Source: JAYEIH01 sp034659995
Lineage (GTDB): Archaea; Methanobacteriota_B; Thermococci; Methanofastidiosales; B48-G16
Direction of reading: 5' to 3'
DNA length: 9,192 nt
NCBI GenBank assembly: GCA_034659995.1
Contig: JAYEIH010000109.1
Coordinates: 1-9,192 of the forward strand
In this document: positions 1-5,392 of the stretch, piece by piece
How the letters are laid out: every line of letters starts with the position of its first letter
Position numbering within the stretch: the first letter of the stretch is position 1
Translations under genes and position numbers: made by a program
Notes under the pieces: model-generated
Database searches by the model: none
What the model was told of the DNA's origin: nothing
What the model saw: the letters and a program-made list of their open reading frames with translations, nothing else

Positions 1-257
1 CTCATACGATAGAAGTGGGTGTTTCCAACATAGGGCTGCTGGATGCCCACAACGTCAGTCTTAAGATAAATGCTCCAGAGGGTATGAAAATCGAGATCTC
101 GCCGAAAAGTACCACCATAGAGAGATTCTCTGTAGAGATCTTTACCGTACAGGTAACAATCCATGAGTCTGTCGAACCTGGAAACTATACGCTCGTTATA
201 AGAACTAAAGGTAGTTTTGCCCGGGATACCACATATCTCACAATTTATGTAGAGTAA
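1..257 (+). CDS. 3' end of a surface protein with an Ig-like/NEW3-type beta-sandwich domain (partial)
   Basis: The reading frame is open to the left edge (third-base phase, first full codon at 3-5), so the GTG at 15 is internal and this is the C-terminal ~84 residues of a longer protein. The visible part alternates short beta strands and turns: an I/V-x-V-x-N-x-G start, an N-V-S-L-x-I segment, A-P-E-G-M, then a P-G-N-Y-T-L-V-I strand near the end. This is the pattern of NEW3 (alpha-galactosidase-associated) or CARDB-like Ig-fold domains, which are common as C-terminal repeats of archaeal extracellular proteins. There is no C-terminal membrane anchor; the protein simply ends in the last strand. 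What precedes the domain is outside the window, so overall function cannot be stated. The stop overlaps the convergent gene's 3' end by 13 bp. Confidence 0.6.
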   Translation, partial: HTIEVGVSNIGLLDAHNVSLKINAPEGMKIEISPKSTTIERFSVEIFTVQVTIHESVEPGNYTLVIRTKGSFARDTTYLTIYVE

Positions 258-1258
258 AGGACAATATTTTTCTCTTCTACTTTTTCGTCATTGTATACCT
301 TTTTTAGGGTGATTTTTTTGGCATTTATGGCCTTTCCATACTGTTCAAAGAGGTTCTCCCCTGTGATGTACTGTTTCATTGTTATATCTGCAACTGTGTT
401 ATCCACAACCACTATGGCATGCGAGGCGGGCTCAATCAATGGATCCTCCGAGACAATGTCCACAACATATACCTCTGCATCATGCTCCTCTTGTATGCAT
501 GCGGAAGCATAGAGAATACTGAGATCCTCGCAGTCCCCTCCACCTAACTCTATTGTCTCCTCAGGATAAAAGATTGTTTCGGGAAGGACGGATAGGAGAA
601 GTTCATCCCTCTCAAGTGAAAGTTTTATCCACTCCTCTTTCTTCAGATCATAGACCAAGAAGAGATTCCACTCCTGAACACCCTCAGAGGTAACGGTGAG
701 AGGGTCGTAAAAGTAGTAAAAATTGTCTATAATATACTCATATAGCCCTTTCAAAAAATCATCGTTATCTACCTTTGTAATCATCTCTTTGAGCTCTTCT
801 GAGTCTTTTATAAACTTTCTAGGATCTTTTTGGTCTTTTTCCATACTCTCTCTTAGAAAATAGCTGTACCTCTTTAAAACAACGGAAAGTCTTTTTTCTG
901 ATAGAATATAAAGCTCATTTTTCTCATTTAATATTTCAGAAGTCTCTTCCATAGCCTCAATTTCTTTTTCTTTTTCTTTAATTCTCTGCTCTTTCTCTCC
1001 GATCTCAAAGGTTAACTCATTGTTCTCTTCATCCCTTTTCTTCACCTCCTCCTCCAGATCAAAGATCATACTGTCCTTTTTCTTCAAAGGGTTCTCTATT
1101 TCTTTGCTATCGTCAATGCCCTTTGTGATTATAATATAGTTGCTTTTTTCTGTTTTGAGCCTAAGAATTTGAAAGCTTGCGGAGTACGCTATGAGAAGCG
1201 TAATAATAATCATAATTATTAAAGCTATTATCGCCTTATCCTTATCCGAAAGGTTCAT
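245..1258 (-). CDS. Membrane-anchored coiled-coil protein with transglutaminase-like (Cys-His-Asp) domain
   Basis: 337 residues. Residues 8-30 form one hydrophobic segment after a short charged N-terminus, so the protein is probably a signal-anchored membrane protein. Residues ~50-125 are Glu/Lys-rich with heptad-like spacing, consistent with a coiled-coil stalk. The C-terminal part resembles the transglutaminase-like superfamily: G-G-D-C-E-D-L puts the nucleophile at Cys243, S-H-A-I-V-V-V puts the His at 280, and V-A-D-I-T puts the Asp at 291. That is the expected order and spacing for a Cys-His-Asp triad. The family includes papain-fold proteases and cross-linking enzymes, so the reaction here (proteolysis, amide exchange or none) is not determined. 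The ATG is chosen because a TATA box is centred ~27 bp upstream, the geometry of a leaderless archaeal mRNA. It is the last gene of a minus-strand cluster, 34 bp after a kinase-like gene, but has its own promoter. No specific subfamily is recognised. Confidence 0.75.
   Translation of the reverse strand: MNLSDKDKAIIALIIMIIITLLIAYSASFQILRLKTEKSNYIIITKGIDDSKEIENPLKKKDSMIFDLEEEVKKRDEENNELTFEIGEKEQRIKEKEKEIEAMEETSEILNEKNELYILSEKRLSVVLKRYSYFLRESMEKDQKDPRKFIKDSEELKEMITKVDNDDFLKGLYEYIIDNFYYFYDPLTVTSEGVQEWNLFLVYDLKKEEWIKLSLERDELLLSVLPETIFYPEETIELGGGDCEDLSILYASACIQEEHDAEVYVVDIVSEDPLIEPASHAIVVVDNTVADITMKQYITGENLFEQYGKAINAKKITLKKVYNDEKVEEKNIVLYST
266..285 (+). terminator. T-rich candidate terminator for the left-edge gene
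   Basis: Starting 9 bp after the stop codon at 255-257 the plus strand becomes T-rich, with runs of five or more T at 266-271 and 281-285. Archaeal RNA polymerase terminates at oligo-T tracts without needing a hairpin. The tract lies inside the 3' coding end of the convergent minus-strand gene. It is a candidate only, since no transcript data are available. Confidence 0.3.
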
Positions 1259-1280
1259 AGAATAAATTGGATCTCAGGAC

Positions 1281-1290
1281 TTATATATTT
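1281..1290 (-). promoter_or_regulatory. TATA box for the transglutaminase-like gene
   Basis: The minus strand reads AAATATATAA here, centred about 27 bp upstream of the ATG at 1258, inside the 34-bp gap after the kinase-like gene. The spacing predicts transcription starting at or next to the A of the ATG (a leaderless mRNA). There is no purine-rich ribosome binding site between the box and the start, which agrees with this. Confidence 0.55.
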
Positions 1291-1292
1291 TT

Positions 1293-2354
1293 CTAAGAGA
1301 GAAAGGCTTTGGTGAGCATTTCCCTTAGTTTTTCTGTTAATTCATCTGTATCATACTCAAAACGCCTTTTGCAGAGTTCCAGAATCTCCTGATCATACTC
1401 CCCCAGTAACTTGTTTATTTTTGCCTTGTTCATTCGATAACTCTCCTGTATCTCCTTGTATCTTCTGGAAAAGCCTTCTATATACCTGTCCACAAGATCC
1501 TTCAGCCTTCTGTTTACCAGATCATCGGAGATATTATCGAAGCCTACCCGTTTTAATGTGAGACGTGCAGTCACCAGGTCTTCCATAGGCGATCTCTTTA
1601 GCTTTGCCATCATGAATGCAAACTCATAGTCCACATTGTAAACGGGACTGAAAACGTCATCTCTAAACTCATTGACAACATCGCTTTTTAAAATCGTAAG
1701 ATTTACCCTCTCATTATGGAATCTATCGCCTAAACCTATACAATGGGCATCTGCAGCAGCTTTTCCAAGATAATATACATAGTCCATAGCACTCTCTTCC
1801 GCAAGAGGCTCCAGTTTCGTACAGTCAGTTCCATCCAGCCATTCTATAAAGATCCTCCCCTCTTTTTCAACGACATCAAAGACAGTGGCCCCTAAGTATC
1901 TGTAAATCTTTGATGCTAAAACCTCTTCCTGTGAAAACAATCCCTTTTTTTTCACTATTACCATTCTCGGCGTTTTATAATCCTCTTCAAATGTCATCAA
2001 AAGTGGTTTTGTGGACGTTTCAAACTGCATGACGTTTTTTGGTGGCACCCTGTATAGTTCTCCCCCCAACTGTTTGAAATTTTCTTCTGTTTTCTTATCG
2101 AGCTCCTCGAGATCCCCAAACTGAGATTTATCAAACTCAAAAGAAACAGGATTTTCTTCCCCACACTCAACATTTAAATTCTTATCAAGCTTTCTCCATG
2201 CGTAATACGCTACTTTTCCGGCATGTGCCAGCTCGCCACCGTTTTTTTTCCTATATTTTTGTCTTACAAAGTTCCTCCACTTGGCATATGAGATATTCGG
2301 CATTTTTTTTAGGTATTTCATGGCCTTTGGTCCGTACTTATATTCGCATGCCAT
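1293..2354 (-). CDS. Predicted protein/small-molecule kinase-fold protein with unusual catalytic loop
   Basis: 353 residues from the ATG at 2354. The frame extends to a TTG at 2378, but the ATG is preceded by a GTGAT ribosome-binding-like site 3 nt away. Not assigned to a named family with certainty. Kinase-like landmarks occur in the right order: hydrophobic-Lys strand V-I-V-K-K (Lys135/136, like the ATP-binding lysine), acidic helix S-Q-E-E-V-L (Glu143/144), hinge-like F-I-E-W-L-D-G (169-175), then G-L-G-D-R-F-H-N (207-214) like the catalytic loop of PI3/4-kinase-like and related atypical kinases, and N-V-D-Y-E (240-244) in the place of the metal-binding D-F-G. The usual Asn five residues after the catalytic Asp is Glu215; Asn occurs at 214 and 218. 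The Lys/Arg/Trp-rich N-terminus (1-60) and the charged helical C-terminus (~275-353) are unassigned. The start lies 4 bp after the upstream gene's stop, so the two are probably translationally coupled. Confidence 0.5.
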   Translation of the reverse strand: MACEYKYGPKAMKYLKKMPNISYAKWRNFVRQKYRKKNGGELAHAGKVAYYAWRKLDKNLNVECGEENPVSFEFDKSQFGDLEELDKKTEENFKQLGGELYRVPPKNVMQFETSTKPLLMTFEEDYKTPRMVIVKKKGLFSQEEVLASKIYRYLGATVFDVVEKEGRIFIEWLDGTDCTKLEPLAEESAMDYVYYLGKAAADAHCIGLGDRFHNERVNLTILKSDVVNEFRDDVFSPVYNVDYEFAFMMAKLKRSPMEDLVTARLTLKRVGFDNISDDLVNRRLKDLVDRYIEGFSRRYKEIQESYRMNKAKINKLLGEYDQEILELCKRRFEYDTDELTEKLREMLTKAFLS

Positions 2355-2357
2355 CGT

Positions 2358-2362
2358 ATCAC
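2358..2362 (-). promoter_or_regulatory. Ribosome binding site deciding the kinase-like gene start
   Basis: The minus strand reads GTGAT, complementary to the archaeal anti-Shine-Dalgarno end, 3 nt before the ATG at 2354. It contains the TGA stop (2361-2359) of the upstream gene. This overlap of stop codon and binding site supports coupled translation and the ATG over the longer TTG start. Confidence 0.5.
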
Positions 2363-2793
2363 TTGTAAGACTCCACAACCTTTTTTATTACCTCTACACT
2401 ATGAAACCACAGTATTTCAAGAGACTTTTTTGGTTCAATTGAGTAGTTCTGGACATTCCGCACCTCTACGGCATACCTGGCAAACCGAGAAAGACTTTCT
2501 ATCATCTCCTTTTCCTCGTTTTCTCGAGCATACTTCAGTGCTTTCAGAGGCGTATATTCTTTTTTTTCAATGAAAAAACTATTAAGAACTATATAAAGAC
2601 CGAAAGAATATTTACCAATATCTCTATTAGAGTATATGGCTGATTTTTGGTAAAAATCCTCTAAAAGTTCCTTTATTTCTTCTTCATCCTTTTTGTTAAA
2701 AATAAGAAATGCCACATCCCTGTAGATTTTTTTTCGTTCTTTTTCTGAGTCCAGCATCTTCAGTGTGATATCTTCCATACTGCGTATACTCAT
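2359..2793 (-). CDS. Small all-helical protein of unknown function
   Basis: 144 residues; no family recognised. It is rich in Glu, Lys and Leu/Ile with few Gly or Pro, and looks alpha-helical throughout. Residues ~60-75 (G-L-Y-I-V-L-N-S-F-F) are the most hydrophobic but too short and mixed to call a membrane segment, and no signal peptide is seen. Helix pairs with aromatic residues suggest a TPR- or HEAT-like helical bundle, but no repeat could be aligned by eye. The first ATG is at 2793; a second in-frame ATG at 2778 (Met6) is an alternative, since the only TATA-like sequence upstream (2801-2811) is centred ~28 bp from the second ATG but only ~13 bp from the first. It is the first gene of the minus-strand cluster with the kinase-like protein 4 bp downstream, so an adaptor or regulator of that protein is a reasonable but untested guess. 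Confidence 0.6.
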   Translation of the reverse strand: MSIRSMEDITLKMLDSEKERKKIYRDVAFLIFNKKDEEEIKELLEDFYQKSAIYSNRDIGKYSFGLYIVLNSFFIEKKEYTPLKALKYARENEEKEMIESLSRFARYAVEVRNVQNYSIEPKKSLEILWFHSVEVIKKVVESYK

Positions 2794-2800
2794 AAGAACT

Positions 2801-2811
2801 TAAAAATATAC
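2801..2811 (-). promoter_or_regulatory. TATA-like box of the three-gene minus-strand cluster
   Basis: The minus strand reads GTATATTTTTA here. Its centre is ~28 bp from the in-frame ATG at 2778 and ~13 bp from the ATG at 2793. With archaeal spacing, the mRNA would start near 2780, making the second ATG the effective start of a leaderless message. The box is a poorer match to TTTATATA than others in the window. Confidence 0.35.
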
Positions 2812-2831
2812 TGGAGAGGATCATGGAAAAC

Positions 2832-2838
2832 TTTATTA
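2832..2838 (+). promoter_or_regulatory. TATA box of the cupin-SDR operon
   Basis: TTTATTA, preceded by an A-rich stretch that could serve as a BRE, is centred ~36 bp before the cupin ATG. Transcription would start near 2861, giving a leader of about 10 nt that just includes the GGTG ribosome binding site at 2862-2865 (5 nt before the ATG). The 77-bp gap to the divergent gene therefore holds two back-to-back promoters. Confidence 0.45.
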
Positions 2839-2870
2839 CACAAGACTGAGAACTACGGATAGGTGTTACA

Positions 2871-3230
2871 ATGTATGTGAAAAAAGCTGATGAGATAAAA
2901 AAAGAAAAAGTGGAGATCGCAGAAAAAACTGAGATCCAGTGGCTGATAGGAGAAGATGTTGGAAAGGAGTTTTATATGCGCAGATTTACCATGAAACCTG
3001 GCGGCGGTATGTCAAAACATTACCACAATAATCAGGTCCATGAACAGTACATCCTAAAAGGAAGGCTCAAACTCGGAATGGGCGACGAGGTTACCGAAGT
3101 AAAGGCAGGAGATGTTGTTTATATCCCCGAAGGTATCCCTCACTGGTATAAGAACGAAGGGGATGAAAATGCAGTCTTTCTCTGTCTTATCCCGAAGAGA
3201 GAGGAGTACCATACGAAGTTTGTTGAATAA
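2871..3230 (+). CDS. Single-domain cupin protein (cupin_2 type)
   Basis: 119 residues, the usual length for a one-domain cupin. Both cupin motifs are present. Motif 1 starts P-G-G-G at 43-46 and carries His50, His52, His57-Glu58 and Gly64. Motif 2 is G-D-V-V-Y-I-P-E-G-I-P-H at 80-91 with Asn95. His50, His52, Glu58 (or His57) and His91 are the expected metal ligands, so a metal-bound beta-barrel is likely. Cupins of this size act as isomerases, dioxygenases, decarboxylases or ligand-binding regulators, and the sequence does not identify the substrate. No signal peptide is seen, so it is cytoplasmic. A GGTG site lies 5 nt before the ATG. It is 24 bp ahead of an SDR gene on the same strand with no promoter seen between them, so the two probably form an operon. 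Confidence 0.88.
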   Translation: MYVKKADEIKKEKVEIAEKTEIQWLIGEDVGKEFYMRRFTMKPGGGMSKHYHNNQVHEQYILKGRLKLGMGDEVTEVKAGDVVYIPEGIPHWYKNEGDENAVFLCLIPKREEYHTKFVE

Positions 3231-3254
3231 TTTTTCTTCAAGGGAATGATCCAC

Positions 3255-4067
3255 ATGAATACAGGTCTTAAGGATAAAACAGTTTTGATTACAGGTGCTT
3301 CCGGCGGTATTGGAACTGCTGCTGCCCGATTATTTGCTAGAGAAGGTGCAAAACTCGTTCTTCAGGGGAGAAATAATATGGAAACGATCGCAGAGATGGA
3401 AGAAGAGCTGCCCGTACCTGTGCTTGGGGTCCAGGCAGATCTGACAAAAAAGGAGGATATCGAGGACCTGTTTGAACAGGCTTCCGAACGGTTTGGAGAG
3501 GTGAACATTCTCATTGCCAACGCGGGCATCTGGCCCAAGGAAGACGTCCCTATTCATAAGATGTCCTTAGCGCAGTGGAACAGGACCGTAGCGATCGATC
3601 AGACCGCTGTCTTTCTCTGTTGTCGAGAGTTCTTTCGAGTTTTACAGGAGACGCAGCCAAAAACCGCATCTCTCGTTCTCATAGGATCAACGGCTGCAGT
3701 CTTCGGTGAGGAAGGGCATGCGGATTATGCTGCGGCAAAGGCAGCAATCGCCTACGGACTCATGCGCTCATTAAAAAACGAGATAGTTCGGATCGTTCCC
3801 TCGGGAAGAGTAAATGCAGTATGTCCCGGCTGGACACTTACAGGCATGACAGAGGAGTTTATGGACAATGAGGAACTTATCGCAAAGGCAGTCCAAACTA
3901 AGGCCATCAAAAAGATCGCCCGACCTGAGGATATCGCTAACGCAGTTCTCTTCCTTTCATCACCGACCCTCTCAGGCCACACCACCGGCGAGATCCTTAC
4001 GGTGAGCGGTGGGATGGAGGGCAGAGTTCTTCATACTCCGGAGGATATCGATACAAAAAACATATAG
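3255..4067 (+). CDS. Classical short-chain dehydrogenase/reductase (FabG-like SDR)
   Basis: 270 residues from the ATG at 3255, the normal length for a classical SDR. An in-frame ATG at 3246 would add three residues but sits directly against the purine run, whereas 3255 has a TGAT element 4 nt upstream. Rossmann landmarks: T-G-A-S-G-G-I-G (13-20, dinucleotide binding), Asp62 in A-D-L, N-A-G (89-91), catalytic Ser145, Tyr158 and Lys162 in Y-A-A-A-K, and P-G at 191-192. An Arg two residues after the second strand (G-R-N) suggests NADP(H) preference. The position usually held by the fourth catalytic residue, Asn, appears to be Asp115 (V-A-I-D-Q-T). It should reduce or oxidise a carbonyl/hydroxyl pair; the substrate is unknown. 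The C-terminus extends ~15 polar residues past the usual terminal G-G segment. It is co-transcribed with the upstream cupin. Confidence 0.9.
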   Translation: MNTGLKDKTVLITGASGGIGTAAARLFAREGAKLVLQGRNNMETIAEMEEELPVPVLGVQADLTKKEDIEDLFEQASERFGEVNILIANAGIWPKEDVPIHKMSLAQWNRTVAIDQTAVFLCCREFFRVLQETQPKTASLVLIGSTAAVFGEEGHADYAAAKAAIAYGLMRSLKNEIVRIVPSGRVNAVCPGWTLTGMTEEFMDNEELIAKAVQTKAIKKIARPEDIANAVLFLSSPTLSGHTTGEILTVSGGMEGRVLHTPEDIDTKNI

Positions 4068-4087
4068 TTAGCATACAAAACAGAACA

Positions 4088-4095
4088 TTTATAAA
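4088..4095 (+). promoter_or_regulatory. TATA box of the TctA/DUF112-type gene (leaderless geometry)
   Basis: TTTATAAA is centred about 26 bp before the ATG at 4117, which predicts a leaderless transcript separate from the cupin-SDR operon. No ribosome binding site lies at usable distance from the ATG. Confidence 0.55.
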
Positions 4096-4116
4096 CTGGA
4101 GTACTTACTGTAAAGA

Positions 4117-5319
4117 ATGCTCGGTGTTGGAGAGTGCATTTTTTACACCTTCATAGGTGTGGGTCTTGGTACCGTAACGGGGTTAGTTCCGGGTATACAT
4201 GTCAATACACTAATTCCATTTTTTTACCTCATGAACCCCTCAGTTGAAACCTGTGTTGTGATTGTTGCTCTGATGATCACCCATACTTTTTTGAATTTCA
4301 TTCCCTCAACGCTGTTAGGCGTCCCCGATGAAGCCACTGCGCTTACAGTGTTGCCAGCCCACAAAATGCTTCTCAAAGGAAGGGGGCTGGAAGCGATAAA
4401 GCTCACAGCCATAGGAAGTCTAGGCTCAATACTTGTTTCATTCCTGATACTCTACCCTGTTTACCTGTTCATGCCTGCAGTCTATGACCTTATTCGCCCA
4501 TGGATGGCATACTTCCTGATCGTGATCAGTGTGCTTTTGATCCTTACCGAGAGAGGGATTAAGATGCTCTATGCGCTATTTGTATTTTTTCTTTCGGGGT
4601 GTCTTGGATGTATTATTCTTAACTCCCACATCCTCTCTGAGGACCAGAAACTACTTCCTGTTTTTACCGGCCTTTTTGGCCTCAGCCTTCTCTTTTTCAG
4701 CATAAAAAATAAAACTGAGGTTCCGGTCCAACCTCTGGACTTCAGGATCCTTATACCAAAAGGAGAGGTTGTGAAAAGTGTGATAAAGGGTTCGGTGGCA
4801 GGGATGTTTGTGGCTTTTTTTCCCGGACTGGGCAATACCCACGCCACCGTTCTTGTGCATCTCGGAGGAGTAAAAAAGAAACTATACGGGAGCAGGGGGT
4901 TCATTATCGCATGTGCAGGGGTAAATACAAGTAACGCCATCTTCGCACTGGTGGCGTTATATACCATTAACAAACCCAGATCAGGTGCCGTTATTGCCAT
5001 TCAGAATATTATTGAACTGGACAGGAATATCCTCATGGTTTTTTTATCCATAGTTCTGATTAGCTCTGGCATAGCGGTATGGTTAACACTAACCTTTGGG
5101 AAGATAGGCATTCGGCTCATTCAGAAAGTCCCGTATAGAAATCTCTGCATCTTTATTTTTGTGGTGATTGTGTCCCTTGTTTTTTTCTTTACAGGGGTTG
5201 TGGGGTTGATCGTTCTTATTACCTCCCTTGCTATCGGTGTACTCCCCCATCTCTTTGGGATTAAAAAGTCCCACTGTATGGGTGTTCTTCTCCTGCCTAT
5301 TATTCTATACTACCTATGA
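4117..5319 (+). CDS. TctA/DUF112-type integral membrane protein, putative transporter
   Basis: 400 residues, strongly hydrophobic, with about ten membrane segments. It matches the archaeal branch of the TctA/DUF112 family (COG1784-like). The first half has G-L-V-P-G-I-H-V-N-T-L (22-32), then F-I-P-S-T-L-L-G-V-P-D-E-A-T-A (61-75), and L-P-A-H-K-M-L-L-K-G-R-G (79-90). The second half repeats the signature as F-F-P-G-L-G-N-T-H-A-T (234-244), followed by G-V-N-T-S-N-A (268-274). The duplicated P-G-[IL]-x-N motifs indicate two inverted-topology halves, as in TctA, the large subunit of tripartite tricarboxylate transporters. No TctB or periplasmic TctC gene is adjacent, which is usual for this archaeal branch, so substrate and coupling are unknown. 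It has its own promoter and probably a leaderless mRNA. Confidence 0.85.
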   Translation: MLGVGECIFYTFIGVGLGTVTGLVPGIHVNTLIPFFYLMNPSVETCVVIVALMITHTFLNFIPSTLLGVPDEATALTVLPAHKMLLKGRGLEAIKLTAIGSLGSILVSFLILYPVYLFMPAVYDLIRPWMAYFLIVISVLLILTERGIKMLYALFVFFLSGCLGCIILNSHILSEDQKLLPVFTGLFGLSLLFFSIKNKTEVPVQPLDFRILIPKGEVVKSVIKGSVAGMFVAFFPGLGNTHATVLVHLGGVKKKLYGSRGFIIACAGVNTSNAIFALVALYTINKPRSGAVIAIQNIIELDRNILMVFLSIVLISSGIAVWLTLTFGKIGIRLIQKVPYRNLCIFIFVVIVSLVFFFTGVVGLIVLITSLAIGVLPHLFGIKKSHCMGVLLLPIILYYL

Positions 5320-5321
5320 TA

Positions 5322-5341
5322 AGTTCAAGATCTATTGAACT
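5322..5341. repeat. 7-bp perfect inverted repeat between the TctA-type and DUF4139 genes
   Basis: AGTTCAA (5322-5328) and TTGAACT (5335-5341) are exact inverted copies separated by 6 bases. The repeat starts 3 bp after the upstream stop codon and ends 12 bp before the TATA box at 5353. It could be a short terminator hairpin, though no T-run follows, or an operator for the downstream gene. Confidence 0.5.
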
Positions 5342-5352
5342 ATAAGCAAAAG

Positions 5353-5360
5353 TTTATATA
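5353..5360 (+). promoter_or_regulatory. TATA box of the DUF4139 gene
   Basis: A perfect TTTATATA. Its centre is ~27 bp before a GTG at 5384 and ~36 bp before the ATG at 5393. The predicted transcript start near 5381-5384 gives either a leaderless GTG start or a ~10-nt leader whose GGTGA (5383-5387) serves the ATG with 5-nt spacing. Confidence 0.6.
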
Positions 5361-5392
5361 TCTGCTAATCAAAGAGTATTCAGGTGAATCAA

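Noticed and set aside
291..512. Plus-strand open frame opposite the transglutaminase-like gene
   Set aside because: It lies antisense to the catalytic Cys-His-Asp region, whose motifs are clearly coding on the minus strand.
4569..5000. 143-codon minus-strand open frame inside the TctA/DUF112-type gene
   Set aside because: It is antisense to a well-conserved membrane protein; the frame is open because of the codon pattern of the real gene.
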